Positions 24,464-33,723 of a stretch of DNA of 48,057 nt are shown piece by piece. The first letter of the stretch is position 1. Every line of letters starts with the position of its first letter. The stretch is from NCBI GenBank assembly GCA_020354435.1, contig CP070646.1, positions 3,285,427-3,333,483 on the forward strand. Reading direction: 5' to 3'. The notes under the pieces are model-generated. The model worked only from the letters and a program-made list of their open reading frames with translations, was not told the DNA's origin and ran no database searches. The position numbers were made by a program, and so were the translations under genes. The DNA is from Gammaproteobacteria bacterium. GTDB lineage: Bacteria > Pseudomonadota > Gammaproteobacteria > GCA-001735895.

Positions 24464-26133
24464 AACTCGATCGCGCCGAGATTGAGACCGTGCTCGCGCG
24501 CGCATTGTTTGGCGGCTTCATAGCCGGCGTCGGCGTGACGCATAACTCCGCTGGCCGGATCGTTCCACAGCACGCGCTTGATGCGCTCGGCGGCGGCATC
24601 GGTGCCGTCGCAGCAAATCACCAGCCCGGCATGTTGCGCATAGCCCATACCGACACCGCCGCCGTGATGGAATGATACCCAGGTGGCGCCGCCCGAGGTG
24701 CTTAAGAGCAGGTTCAACAGGGCCCAGTCGGAAACCGCATCGGAACCGTCCAGCATCGATTCGGTTTCGCGGTTCGGGCTCGCGACCGAACCCGAGTCGA
24801 GATGATCGCGGCCGATTACGACCGGTGCTTTCAACTCGCCCGACCTGACCATTTCGTTGAACGCGAGGCCAAGCCGGTCGCGATCTCCAAGCCCGACCCA
24901 GCAGATGCGCGCCGGCAGTCCCTGGAAGCTGATACGGCTTTGCGCCATGTCGAGCCAGTTGTGCAAATGCGGATCGTCGGGGATCAATTCCTTGACCCTG
25001 GCATCGGTCTTGTAAATGTCTTCCGGGTCGCCGGACAGCGCGACCCAGCGAAACGGTCCCACACCCTTGCAAAACAGCGGCCGGATGTAAGCCGGGACGA
25101 AGCCGGGGAAATCGAACGCGTTTTTGACGCCTTCGTCGTAAGCTTCCTGACGAATATTATTGCCGTAGTCTACCGTTGGTATACCCTGAGCGTGAAAATC
25201 GAGCATCGCCTGTACGTGCACCGCCATCGACTTGCGTGCCTCGCTCGCGACCAGTTCCGGATCAGAGGCGCGCCTGGTCTCCCATTGCTGCATCGTCCAT
25301 CCAATCGGCAGGTATCCGTTGACCGGATCGTGCGCCGAGGTCTGATCGGTAACCAGGTCGGGTTTGACACCGCGGCGAACCAGTTCGGGCAAAATTTCAC
25401 CGCCGTTTCCGAGCAGGCCAACCGACTTCGCCTCGCCCTTGGCGCAGGCATCGTCAATCATTTGCAGGGCTTCGTCGAGCGAACCGGCCTGTTGGTCGAG
25501 ATACTTCGTGCGCAGGCGAAACTCGATGCGCGCGGGATCGCATTCGACACAGAGGATGCTGAAGCCGGCCATGGTCGCGGCCAGCGGCTGCGCGCCGCCC
25601 ATGCCACCCAGGCCAGAGGTCAGGATCCATTTGCCACGGGTATCGCCAGCGTAATGCTGGCGCCCGGCCTCGGCGAAGGTTTCGTAGGTTCCCTGCACGA
25701 TACCCTGGCTGCCGATGTAAATCCACGAACCCGCCGTCATCTGGCCGAACATCATCAAGCCCTTGCGATCGAGCTCGTTGAAATGATCCCAGTTGGCCCA
25801 GGCCGGCACCAGGTTCGAGTTCGCAATCAACACCCGCGGTGCATCGACGTGAGTCTTGAACACGCCGACCGGTTTGCCCGACTGGATCAGCAGGCTCTCA
25901 TCGTCATTCAACTCTTTGAGGCATTCGAGGATCTTGTCGAAACATTCCCAGTTACGCGCGGCGCGGCCAATGCCGCCATAGACGATCAATTGCTCGGGCT
26001 TTTCGGCAACCTCGGGATCGAGATTATTCTGGATCATGCGGTAAGGTGCTTCCGTAAGCCAGCTCTTGCAGCTTAGCTCATTGCCGCGTGGAGCGCGGAT
26101 CTTACGGCTATTGTCGGTTCTGTCTAAAGGCAT
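24460..26133 (-). CDS. hutU: Urocanate hydratase
   Basis: HutU converts urocanate to 4-imidazolone-5-propionate using tightly bound NAD as an electrophile. The 557-residue product is the usual length and has the expected motifs: [15 protein letters not shown], the [10 protein letters not shown] segment, [14 protein letters not shown] for NAD binding, [14 protein letters not shown] and the C-terminal [14 protein letters not shown] and [16 protein letters not shown] stretches. A GAGGA ribosome site precedes the ATG. It is third in the leftward hutI-hutC-hutU operon. Confidence 0.97.
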   Translation of the reverse strand: MPLDRTDNSRKIRAPRGNELSCKSWLTEAPYRMIQNNLDPEVAEKPEQLIVYGGIGRAARNWECFDKILECLKELNDDESLLIQSGKPVGVFKTHVDAPRVLIANSNLVPAWANWDHFNELDRKGLMMFGQMTAGSWIYIGSQGIVQGTYETFAEAGRQHYAGDTRGKWILTSGLGGMGGAQPLAATMAGFSILCVECDPARIEFRLRTKYLDQQAGSLDEALQMIDDACAKGEAKSVGLLGNGGEILPELVRRGVKPDLVTDQTSAHDPVNGYLPIGWTMQQWETRRASDPELVASEARKSMAVHVQAMLDFHAQGIPTVDYGNNIRQEAYDEGVKNAFDFPGFVPAYIRPLFCKGVGPFRWVALSGDPEDIYKTDARVKELIPDDPHLHNWLDMAQSRISFQGLPARICWVGLGDRDRLGLAFNEMVRSGELKAPVVIGRDHLDSGSVASPNRETESMLDGSDAVSDWALLNLLLSTSGGATWVSFHHGGGVGMGYAQHAGLVICCDGTDAAAERIKRVLWNDPASGVMRHADAGYEAAKQCAREHGLNLGAIEL

Positions 26134-26157
26134 TTCGGGTTCCTCATTACTGGTCAG

Positions 26158-26919
26158 TTAACGCAGTTGATATTCATTGGTGGCATAACGGGCGCCAAGC
26201 TCGTAGCGATCCCCGGGGTAAGTTAGTGTCACGTAAGTAACGACACGCTCATTTTTCCAGGTGCGTCGTGTCAGTTGCAGACAGGGCTGGCCTGGCGGCA
26301 TTTTCAATAGTTCGCGGGTTTGCTGATCCGGCAGCGTGGCGCGCACCCGGTGTTCCATTTCATCAGGTTTGAATTGCCGCAGCAGGTAGGCGGTCGCAGT
26401 CATTCGAGTAAAGTCCTGGCGGATGAAATCGGGCATCGCCACGGGATTGACGTACCGCGATTCGAGCTGCAGCGGCAAATCGTCCTGGTAATGCACCGCG
26501 CGCAGGCGAAACAACGGTGCACTCTCGTCGACCTGCATCAGTTCGTATACTGCCGGGCTGGCGTGAACCGATTCCAGGCTTAAAACTCGCGAGCGGTGAC
26601 GCCCCCCGCCCTGCTCGATTTCGAGCGATATGTCCTGTAATTCGATCAGGCTCGCATGCCGCGGTCTCTCGGCGACGAACGAGCCGAGCCCGTGTACGCG
26701 GTTGATCAGGCCTTCCTGGGTAAGTTCACGCAGAGCGCGGTTAATCGTCATGCGGCTGACGCCGAGTACGGCGACCAGTTCGTTTTCCGAAGGCAGCTTT
26801 TGCCCGGCACTCCATTCGCCGCTGTCGATACGTTGTTCGATAAGCCGTTTGATCTGGCGGTATATCGGCTCCGGGGCGGCCTTGCTGATATCGTCGAAGC
26901 TGTCCAGCAGTGCGCTCAT
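26158..26919 (-). CDS. hutC: Histidine utilisation repressor
   Basis: HutC is a GntR-family repressor released from DNA by urocanate. The 253-residue product has the N-terminal winged helix (PIYRQIKRLIEQRIDSGEW, KLPSENELVAVLGVSRM with a typical GntR recognition helix) and a C-terminal UTRA ligand domain ending in RRTWKNERVVTYVTLTYPGDRYELGA. The ATG at 26919 overlaps the hutI stop (ATGA), which is preferable to the upstream in-frame codons inside hutI. It is co-transcribed with the genes it controls, so it should be autoregulated through the palindrome at 28158-28177. Confidence 0.94.
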   Translation of the reverse strand: MSALLDSFDDISKAAPEPIYRQIKRLIEQRIDSGEWSAGQKLPSENELVAVLGVSRMTINRALRELTQEGLINRVHGLGSFVAERPRHASLIELQDISLEIEQGGGRHRSRVLSLESVHASPAVYELMQVDESAPLFRLRAVHYQDDLPLQLESRYVNPVAMPDFIRQDFTRMTATAYLLRQFKPDEMEHRVRATLPDQQTRELLKMPPGQPCLQLTRRTWKNERVVTYVTLTYPGDRYELGARYATNEYQLR

Positions 26920-28139
26920 GACAGTCCCCCGCGGCTGCGCCAGCACCCGCCCTGCATGATCGCCACGCAGGGGTTAATGCCGATACGATAACTCAGCATC
27001 GCCGGTCGCTCGACCTGCCATAACACGATATCCGCCAGCTTGCCGGTCTCGAGCGAACCGATTTCCCGCTGCATGCCGAGTGCACGCGCGGCATTGATGG
27101 TTACGCCTCGCAACGCTTCCGCCGGGGTTAAGCGAAACAGGGTACAGGCCATGTTCATGATCAGCAGCAACGAGTGCACGGGAGAAGAACCGGGATTGGC
27201 ATCGCTGGCTAGCGCCATCGGTACACCCTGTTCACGCAACGCATCGATCGGCGGAAGTTGCGTCTCGCGTAACACGTAAAATGCGCCCGGCAGCAGGACT
27301 GCAACGCTACCACTGTCGGCTAATCGCACGACATCGGCCGCATCCAGGTACTCCAGGTGATCGACCGAAAGTGCTCCGCGTTGGGTCGCCATCACCGCGC
27401 CACCCAGATTGGAAAGCTGCTCGACGTGCGCCTTCAGCGGCAAGCCCAGCTCCTGTGCGCGCGCCAGAACACGTTCACCCTGATCGCGGCTGAAGGCGAT
27501 CGATTCGATAAACACGTCGACCGCGTCCACCAGCCCTTCGGCCTGCGCGCGCGGCAGCATTTGGTCGCACACCAGCGTAACATAGTCATCCGCGCGGCCA
27601 GCGAACTCCGGCGCCAGCGCATGCGCGCCGAGAAATGTTTTTTGTAGGCGCAGGCCGAGGGTCTCGCCGAGGCGTGCGGCCACGCGCAACATCTTGATTT
27701 CGTTGTCGCTATCGAGGCCATAACCGGATTTGATTTCTATCGTGGTGACGCCCTCGTCCATTAGCGCCTTGACGCGCGGCAGCGCCGCGTCGAACAACTC
27801 GGTCTCGCTGGCACTACGCGTCGCCTTCACTGTCGAAGCGATGCCACCGCCGCGAGCAGCGATTTCGGCATAGCTTGCGCCCTCGAGTCGCTGTTCGAAT
27901 TCGTCGGCGCGATCACCGCCATAGACCAGATGCGTGTGGCAATCGATTAATCCAGGCGTCAACAGGCGCCGAGCGCAATCGATAACCTCGGCATCGCCCG
28001 CGGCGGGTCGTTCACCCATGTCTCCAATCCAGTCAATCCTGTCACCATCGACCAGCAGCGCGGCATTTTCACGCAATCCGTAGCCCGATTTGCCAGCGGA
28101 TGTGGCAATGGTTGCGTTGATGAACAGAGTTTGTGACAT
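26916..28139 (-). CDS. hutI: Imidazolonepropionase
   Basis: HutI hydrolyses 4-imidazolone-5-propionate to N-formimino-L-glutamate, the third step of histidine breakdown. The 407-residue amidohydrolase has the metal-binding DCHTHLVYGGDR segment, GGGIASTVKATR, TIEIKSGYGLD, an HVEQLSNLGG strand, SVDHLEYL and the late SDANPGSSP metal aspartate region. It is first in the leftward operon and begins 18 bases from the HutC palindrome. Confidence 0.96.
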   Translation of the reverse strand: MSQTLFINATIATSAGKSGYGLRENAALLVDGDRIDWIGDMGERPAAGDAEVIDCARRLLTPGLIDCHTHLVYGGDRADEFEQRLEGASYAEIAARGGGIASTVKATRSASETELFDAALPRVKALMDEGVTTIEIKSGYGLDSDNEIKMLRVAARLGETLGLRLQKTFLGAHALAPEFAGRADDYVTLVCDQMLPRAQAEGLVDAVDVFIESIAFSRDQGERVLARAQELGLPLKAHVEQLSNLGGAVMATQRGALSVDHLEYLDAADVVRLADSGSVAVLLPGAFYVLRETQLPPIDALREQGVPMALASDANPGSSPVHSLLLIMNMACTLFRLTPAEALRGVTINAARALGMQREIGSLETGKLADIVLWQVERPAMLSYRIGINPCVAIMQGGCWRSRGGLS

Positions 28140-28157
28140 TTAGGTTTGCTGTAGCCT

Positions 28158-28177
28158 ATACTTGTATATACAAGTAT
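28158..28177. promoter_or_regulatory. Probable HutC operator between hutI and hutF
   Basis: ATACTTGTATATACAAGTAT is a perfect 20-bp palindrome midway between the divergent hutI and hutF starts. Its CTTGTATATACAAG core closely resembles the operator reported for HutC in Pseudomonas. TATACT and TATACA hexamers inside it could serve as -10 elements on either strand, so bound repressor would block both promoters at once. Confidence 0.85.
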
Positions 28178-28224
28178 GGTACGCTTGTTTCTGTGCAAAC
28201 GCAACCGGGGCTCATGGCAATTAT

Positions 28225-29589
28225 ATGACAACAAAAATCTGGGCTGCTTCGGCCCTGCTGTCCACCGGCTGGGCGGATGCCGTTGAAATCAGTATCGATG
28301 AATACGGCAATATCGGCAGCATTTCGCCGGATTCGGCTCATGTTTCGGGGGATCGGGTCGAAGTTCTGTTACCGGCAATCCCGAACGTGCACTCGCATGC
28401 GCACCAGCGCGCGATGGCGGGTCTGGGCGAACGCGCCGGCGACAGTGAAGACAGCTTCTGGACCTGGCGCAAGGTCATGTATCACTACCTGCAACGCATC
28501 CAGCCCGAACACCTGTTCAATATCGCCGCACAACTGTACGTCGAAATGCTCAAGTCCGGTTATAGCTGTGTCGGCGAATTTCAATACCTGCATCACGATG
28601 TCGACGGCAAGCCATATGCCGACCCGGCCGAGATGAGCCTGCAATGCCTGCAGGCGGCGCGCAGCGCCGGTATTGGCTTTACCGCGCTGCCGGTTCTGTA
28701 CCGATTCGGCGGTTTTGGCAGCATAGCGCCAGCGCAAGGGCAGAAGCGGTTTATCAATAGTGCCGAAGGTTTCATCGACATCGTCCAGCGTCTGCAGCAG
28801 GCGTGCGCCGGCGATGCCAACGCCGCGGTCGGCATTGCACCGCATTCGCTGCGCGCGATCGACCGCGAGTTGCTCAGCGAGGTGATCGATGATCTCGACG
28901 AAGTGCCGACGATTCATATTCATATTGCCGAGCAAACCAGGGAGGTCGATGATTGCGTCGGCTGGAGCGGTCAGCGGCCGGTGGCATGGCTGCTGGATAA
29001 TTTCACTGTCGATTCCCGCTGGTGCCTGATTCACGCGACACACATGGAAGCAGACGAAACCGCGGCGATGGCGCGCAGCGGCTGCGTCGCCGGACTTTGT
29101 CCGACCACCGAGGCCAATCTCGGCGACGGTTTTTTCAACGCGGTCGATTACCTGCGGCAACAGGGGCACTGGGCCATCGGCTCGGACAGCCATATCTCGA
29201 TCGACCCGGTGGAAGAACTGCGCTGGCTCGAGTACGGTATGCGCCTGCAGACGCGGCGGCGTAACGTACTGGCCTCGGCGACTGCGGTGAATACCGGTCG
29301 CAACCTGCTCGAAGGCGCGCTGGCCGGCGGCGCACAAGCCTGTGGTCGCGCCATCGGCCGCATCGCGCCCGGTTGTCGAGCCGACCTGCTGGTGCTCGAC
29401 TGCGATCATCCGAGGCTCTACGGACGCCGCCGCGATGACCTGATCGACAGCTGGATATTTTCCGGCAACGAAAACCTGGTGCGCGATGTTTACGTTGGCG
29501 GTAAGCGCCTGATCGAAAACGGTCGACACGCCAACGAAGACATGATCGCGCGTAACTACCGTGATACGCTCGACGCACTGGCCGGTTAG
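28225..29589 (+). CDS. hutF: Formimidoylglutamate deiminase
   Basis: HutF deaminates N-formimino-L-glutamate to N-formyl-L-glutamate, the step that defines the five-enzyme pathway. The 454-residue amidohydrolase has the NVHSHAHQRAMAG metal motif, SFWTWRKVMY and EFQYLHHD regions, GIAPHSLRA, HIHIAEQ, IHATHMEADE and GSDSHISIDPVEELRWLEY with the metal Asp. I start at the ATG at 28225. A start at 28162 would lie inside the operator palindrome and add an unrelated tail. It heads the rightward hutF-hutH-hutG operon. Confidence 0.95.
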   Translation: MTTKIWAASALLSTGWADAVEISIDEYGNIGSISPDSAHVSGDRVEVLLPAIPNVHSHAHQRAMAGLGERAGDSEDSFWTWRKVMYHYLQRIQPEHLFNIAAQLYVEMLKSGYSCVGEFQYLHHDVDGKPYADPAEMSLQCLQAARSAGIGFTALPVLYRFGGFGSIAPAQGQKRFINSAEGFIDIVQRLQQACAGDANAAVGIAPHSLRAIDRELLSEVIDDLDEVPTIHIHIAEQTREVDDCVGWSGQRPVAWLLDNFTVDSRWCLIHATHMEADETAAMARSGCVAGLCPTTEANLGDGFFNAVDYLRQQGHWAIGSDSHISIDPVEELRWLEYGMRLQTRRRNVLASATAVNTGRNLLEGALAGGAQACGRAIGRIAPGCRADLLVLDCDHPRLYGRRRDDLIDSWIFSGNENLVRDVYVGGKRLIENGRHANEDMIARNYRDTLDALAG

Positions 29590-29598
29590 GAGACGAAA

Positions 29599-31146
29599 TT
29601 GAGCAAAGGCTTATTGCTGACACCGGGTACGACTCGACTGACCGAATTGCGTCATATCTATCGCCGCGATCTATGCGCCGACATCAACGAAAGCTGCAAG
29701 AACCGCGTCGATGCCGCCGCCAGGGTTGTGGCTGACGCGGCCCTTAGTGACGAACCGGTTTACGGCATCAATACCGGTTTCGGCAAACTCGCGTCGACGC
29801 GCATTCCAGCCGAGCAGACCTCGCAACTGCAGCGCAACCTGATCCTGTCGCACTGTTGCGGTGTCGGCGCACCGCTGCCGCGCGCGGTCGTGCGCCTGAT
29901 CATCGTGCTCAAAATGTTATCGCTGGCGCGTGGCGCCTCGGGCGTGCGCTGGGAAATCATCGAGCGCCTGCAAACCCTGTTGCGTCTCGACATGATTCCA
30001 TTGATTCCCGGACAGGGTTCGGTTGGCGCCTCGGGTGACCTGGCGCCGCTGGCGCATTTGACCGCGGCAATGATCGGCGAAGGCCACGTATTTTACCGCG
30101 ACGACAAGATGCCGGCAGCCAAAGCGCTGCAGGCGGCCGGACTCGAACCGCTGGAGCTGGGACCGAAGGAGGGCCTCGGCATGATCAACGGCACCCAGGT
30201 GTCGACCGCGCTCGCCCTCGCCGGCCTGTTCGACGCCTGGAACCTGGCGCAGACCGCTCTCGTTTCCGGCGCGTTGACGACCGATGCCCTGATGGGTTCG
30301 CCGCGACCCTTCCGCGACGAAATTCACGCACTGCGCGGTTTGCGCGGACAGATCGATGCCGCACTGTGCCTGCGTGCGCTGCTCGAGGACTCGGAAATTC
30401 GCGAATCGCATCGCGAGCACGACGACCGTGTGCAGGACCCCTACAGTATTCGATGTCAGCCGCAGGTCATGGGTGCCTGTCTCGACCAGTTTCGCCAGGT
30501 CGCGCAAATGCTCGAAATCGAAGCCAACGCGGTCACCGACAACCCGATCGTGGTGGTCGACGACGAGGCGATCCTGTCTGGCGGAAATTTCCACGCCCAA
30601 CCGGTCGCGTTCGGCGCCGACCAGTGCGCGCTAGCCATCGCCGAGATCGGCTCGATCGCGCAGCGACGCATCGCGACCACGGTCGACCCGGCACAAAACT
30701 TCGGCTTGCCGGCGTTCATATCACCCGACCCGGGTCTCAACTCGGGTTTCATGGTCGCCGAGGTAACCGCGGCCGCGCTGATGGCGGAAAACCGCCAGCG
30801 TGCAATGCCCTGCTCGATCGATTCCACACCGACCAGCGCCAATCAGGAAGACCACGTGTCGATGGCCTGTCACGCGGCGCGGCGGCTGGCCGAGATGAAT
30901 CATAACCTGGCGCATATTATCGCCATCGAGTTACTGATCTCCACCCAGGGCATCGAGTTTCGCGCCCCGGTCAATACCAGCCCGCGGCTGGCACGGGTCA
31001 TGCAGCGAATCCGTAGCGAGGTAACGCCGCTGCAGAATGACCGCTACCTGGCCGACGATATCGCCAGCGTCAAGCGGCTGGTCATGGATCGAAGCATCAT
31101 CGAAGCGCTCGACGAATACGGCCTGCTGCCCCATCTGCAACCATGA
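29599..31146 (+). CDS. hutH: Histidine ammonia-lyase
   Basis: HutH removes ammonia from L-histidine to give urocanate, the first step and source of the inducer. The 515-residue product contains the Ala144-Ser145-Gly146 tripeptide, within [14 protein letters not shown], that cyclises to the MIO prosthetic group. It also has [40 protein letters not shown] and DNPIVV regions. The start is a TTG with AGGAG about 6 bases upstream; that ribosome site overlaps the hutF stop, implying coupling. Length is typical. Confidence 0.96.
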   Translation: MSKGLLLTPGTTRLTELRHIYRRDLCADINESCKNRVDAAARVVADAALSDEPVYGINTGFGKLASTRIPAEQTSQLQRNLILSHCCGVGAPLPRAVVRLIIVLKMLSLARGASGVRWEIIERLQTLLRLDMIPLIPGQGSVGASGDLAPLAHLTAAMIGEGHVFYRDDKMPAAKALQAAGLEPLELGPKEGLGMINGTQVSTALALAGLFDAWNLAQTALVSGALTTDALMGSPRPFRDEIHALRGLRGQIDAALCLRALLEDSEIRESHREHDDRVQDPYSIRCQPQVMGACLDQFRQVAQMLEIEANAVTDNPIVVVDDEAILSGGNFHAQPVAFGADQCALAIAEIGSIAQRRIATTVDPAQNFGLPAFISPDPGLNSGFMVAEVTAAALMAENRQRAMPCSIDSTPTSANQEDHVSMACHAARRLAEMNHNLAHIIAIELLISTQGIEFRAPVNTSPRLARVMQRIRSEVTPLQNDRYLADDIASVKRLVMDRSIIEALDEYGLLPHLQP

Positions 31147-31925
31147 AACCCGAAGTCATGCCCGGTCAGGGTCCACTACTGCTGGCGCAGCCTCACGGAG
31201 GTCTCGAGATTCCACAGGCGATCTTCGAAAGGCTCAACTCGACGGGACAGGCACGTGCCGACACCGACTGGCATATCTCGCGCCTTTACGATGGCCTGGC
31301 GGCAGACGCAACCGTCGTCAGAACCCCGCTACATCGCTACGTCATCGATGCCAATCGCGATCCGACGGATCAATCGCTCTACCCGGGACAAAACACGACC
31401 AGCCTGTGCCCGATCACGACTTTCGATGGCATAGGCATTTATCGCGAGGATCAGGCGCCCGACGCCGACGAAGTCCGCGAACGTCAGCAACGTTATCACC
31501 AGCCTTACCACGACGCGCTGGGCGAGCAGCTCGAACGGATACAGCTAAGGCATGGTTTCGCAATACTTTACGATTGCCATTCGATACGCTCAAAGGTGCC
31601 TTATCTGTTCGAAGGCAAACTGCCCGACTTCAACATCGGCAGCTATAGCGGACAAAGCTGCGACCCTGCCATCGAGAGAGCGGTACAATCGGCCTGCGAT
31701 ACTGCACCGGATTACACCACGGTCAGTAACGGCCGTTTCAAGGGTGGCTGGACCACGCGTCACTACGGTGCGCCGGAGAGTGGCGTGCACGCAATCCAGA
31801 TGGAGTTGGCACAATGCAACTACATGCGGGAAGCGCCACCGTGGCAGTATGATGAGCGCAAGGCGCAACGGCTTCGTGTTATTCTGGCCACTATTCTGCA
31901 AAACCTGGTACGCGTCTTCGACTGA
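31143..31925 (+). CDS. hutG: N-formylglutamate deformylase
   Basis: HutG hydrolyses N-formyl-L-glutamate to glutamate and formate, the last step of the HutF route. The 260-residue product belongs to the N-formylglutamate amidohydrolase family, with LLAQPHGG near the N-terminus, [22 protein letters not shown], the LYDCHSIRS metal-binding segment and [21 protein letters not shown]. Its ATG overlaps the hutH stop (ATGA), so it is translationally coupled. Confidence 0.95.
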   Translation: MKPEVMPGQGPLLLAQPHGGLEIPQAIFERLNSTGQARADTDWHISRLYDGLAADATVVRTPLHRYVIDANRDPTDQSLYPGQNTTSLCPITTFDGIGIYREDQAPDADEVRERQQRYHQPYHDALGEQLERIQLRHGFAILYDCHSIRSKVPYLFEGKLPDFNIGSYSGQSCDPAIERAVQSACDTAPDYTTVSNGRFKGGWTTRHYGAPESGVHAIQMELAQCNYMREAPPWQYDERKAQRLRVILATILQNLVRVFD

Positions 31926-31931
31926 TTATTG

Positions 31932-32522
31932 ATGGAAGAGATTACCCGAGATCCTTTTGGCATCGGCAAGGAGCGCATGTGTTACGTGCATCCCGACGAT
32001 CCGCGACTGGTGATAAAAATTCCCAAGTCCGGCAAGAGCCCGAAAAGCCGGGCCGAGATCCGCTTCTACCGCGGGCTCAAGAATCAGGCTGCCGTTACCG
32101 GAAAACACATACCGCGCTTTCACGGCAACTGTGAAACCAACCGCGGCGAAGGCATAGTCGTTGATCTGGTACGTAACTACGACGGTGAAATAGCGCGACC
32201 GCTGGGCTGGTATCTGGCCCACGGCTACCCGGTCGAGGAATTCGAGGACAGCCTCGAAGAGCTGCGCCAGTTTTTTCTGCAAAACCTGATCGTGTTCGAT
32301 GCAGATTTGTCCATCCACGACCTGCTGGTGCAAAAAACTTCTGCCGCACGCTTTCGTCTGGTCGCAATCAACTGTCTCGGCGAGGCCGCCTCGGGGCTGT
32401 TCGCATTACGCGCTCGGCGAAAGATTCAGCGTCGCTGGAAAGGTTTTATCGAAGCGGTTTACTTCAGTCGCGAAGTGCTGCTGCAGCGCGAAGCCATGGC
32501 GCAGCAGACGCAATCCGATTGA
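31932..32522 (+). CDS. YrbL-family protein
   Basis: The 196-residue protein matches the YrbL family, named from the PhoP-regulated E. coli gene, with a reduced kinase-like fold. Shared landmarks are PFGIGKERMCYVHPDDPRL, VIKI, IPRFHGNCETN, GIVVDLVRNYDG and an LVAINCLGEA segment in place of the kinase DFG region. The catalytic residues of true kinases are not evident and the biochemical role is unknown. The ATG at 31932 is used. It follows hutG by 6 bases and could be read through from the hut operon. Confidence 0.8.
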   Translation: MEEITRDPFGIGKERMCYVHPDDPRLVIKIPKSGKSPKSRAEIRFYRGLKNQAAVTGKHIPRFHGNCETNRGEGIVVDLVRNYDGEIARPLGWYLAHGYPVEEFEDSLEELRQFFLQNLIVFDADLSIHDLLVQKTSAARFRLVAINCLGEAASGLFALRARRKIQRRWKGFIEAVYFSREVLLQREAMAQQTQSD

Positions 32523-32559
32523 GCACAGAAAATACCCGTTGCGGGAGAGTTCCGTTTCA

Positions 32560-33432
32560 ATGAGCTGGATCGTGTTCCTGGCCGCGCTCGGCGCGGTGCT
32601 GATATTCGGCGGCTCGGCGGTTGCGACCAAGGTCGCGGTTTCGACAATCAGCGCCATCGATGTATCGGTTTTGCGCACCGTCATCGGCGGACTGGTGGCG
32701 CTGTCGCTGGCGCTGGTCATGCGCATCGAGCTGCCGGCCACGACGGCACAAAGGTGGCTGTTGCTGCTATCCGGGTTTTGCGGGTTCATCGCCTTTCCGC
32801 TGCTGTTTACCTTCGGGGTTAGCCTGACCTCGGCCAATCACGCAACCATGATTCTGGCTATCCTGCCGGTATCGACCGGCGCCATTGCGACGGCCTGGGA
32901 CCGGCAATGGCCGAAGCGGGCGTGGTGGCTCGGTTGCACAATCGCGTTTGCCGGCGAGGTGCTGCTGATTTATGACCCGGCAGCCGACTCGGCCAATGCC
33001 AGCATCGACGGTGATTTACTGGTGTGGGCTTCCACCCTGTTCGCCTCGCTCGGTTATGTTGCCGGCGCGCGCCTGCAGCGCAGCGGTTACTCCTCGCGCG
33101 GCACGACCTTCTGGGGTGTCGGCCTGTTTGCCCTGCTATTGTTGCCGCTGGCGCCGCTGTTGCTCGATTTCGAGGGCCTGCTGACGGCCGGCGCTTATGC
33201 CTGGTCGGGTTTAATCTACCAGGCCATCGGTGTAACCATTGTCGCCTACATCCTGTGGTATTTCGCGCTCGGTACCGGTGGCATTGCTCGAGTCGGACTG
33301 TTGCAGTTTCTGCAGCCGGTTTCCGGCGTGGTTTTTGCCTTTATCATTCTGGCAGAGCCACTGTCGCTGATGTTCCTGCTGTCATCGATATTCATTATGC
33401 TCGGCGTCATTCTTGCGTTTCGCGCAAAATAA
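32560..33432 (+). CDS. EamA-family (DMT) transporter
   Basis: The 290-residue protein has about ten transmembrane helices in two EamA repeats, typical of drug/metabolite transporters that export amino acids or other small molecules. Landmarks include FGGSAVATKVAVSTISAIDVSV in helix 1-2, FTFGVSLTSANHATMILAILP, and in the second half LVWASTLFASLGYVAGARL and LGTGGIARVGLLQFLQPV. A GGGAG site lies upstream of the ATG at 32560; longer readings run inside the YrbL-like gene. The substrate cannot be assigned. Confidence 0.85.
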   Translation: MSWIVFLAALGAVLIFGGSAVATKVAVSTISAIDVSVLRTVIGGLVALSLALVMRIELPATTAQRWLLLLSGFCGFIAFPLLFTFGVSLTSANHATMILAILPVSTGAIATAWDRQWPKRAWWLGCTIAFAGEVLLIYDPAADSANASIDGDLLVWASTLFASLGYVAGARLQRSGYSSRGTTFWGVGLFALLLLPLAPLLLDFEGLLTAGAYAWSGLIYQAIGVTIVAYILWYFALGTGGIARVGLLQFLQPVSGVVFAFIILAEPLSLMFLLSSIFIMLGVILAFRAK

Positions 33433-33598
33433 CAACGCGTTAGACTGCTGCTCCATGTCCCCGTGTGAATACTTCCACCCGCCGGCGCAAGCCCTGAGCA
33501 AATCGGCTCATGAATGATCGCACTGGCCGGACTCGCCCTGCTGTCCACGATCGCCAACAGTCTCTATACTGCACTTGCCGACGCCAGCGCACGCGAGT

Positions 33599-33665
33599 CC
33601 GCCGTCATCACTTTCGTGATGACGGCGTCGGGCTCGAGCCTGTTTGCTAGCGGTTCGGCTTTTTT
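33599..33665 (+). terminator. Double hairpin and probable terminator after the EamA gene
   Basis: A strong stem of 12 pairs (GCCGTCATCAC with GTGATGACGGC plus one flanking pair, loop TTTC, 33600-33627) is followed by a second stem, CGAGCC (33635-33640) with GGTTCG (33652-33657, one G-T pair). Six T residues (33660-33665) come next. The second hairpin with its T-run fits an intrinsic terminator; the first, more stable one has no T-run. A 63-codon ORF (33514-33705) spans both and is probably spurious. The 33433-33723 interval holds nothing else clear. Confidence 0.5.
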
Positions 33666-33723
33666 GAGGGCTAGTTGCGGATCTGATCGCAACCCGGGCG
33701 TTTAAACAAAAGATCTATAAAAC

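Noticed and set aside
24518-26076. Long frames opposite or within hutU
   Set aside because: hutU is complete and typical; these frames mirror its codon bias and carry no domain.
33514-33705. 63-codon frame with a hydrophobic N-terminus
   Set aside because: It is read through two hairpins and the terminator T-run; the hydrophobic start alone is not enough to call a gene.
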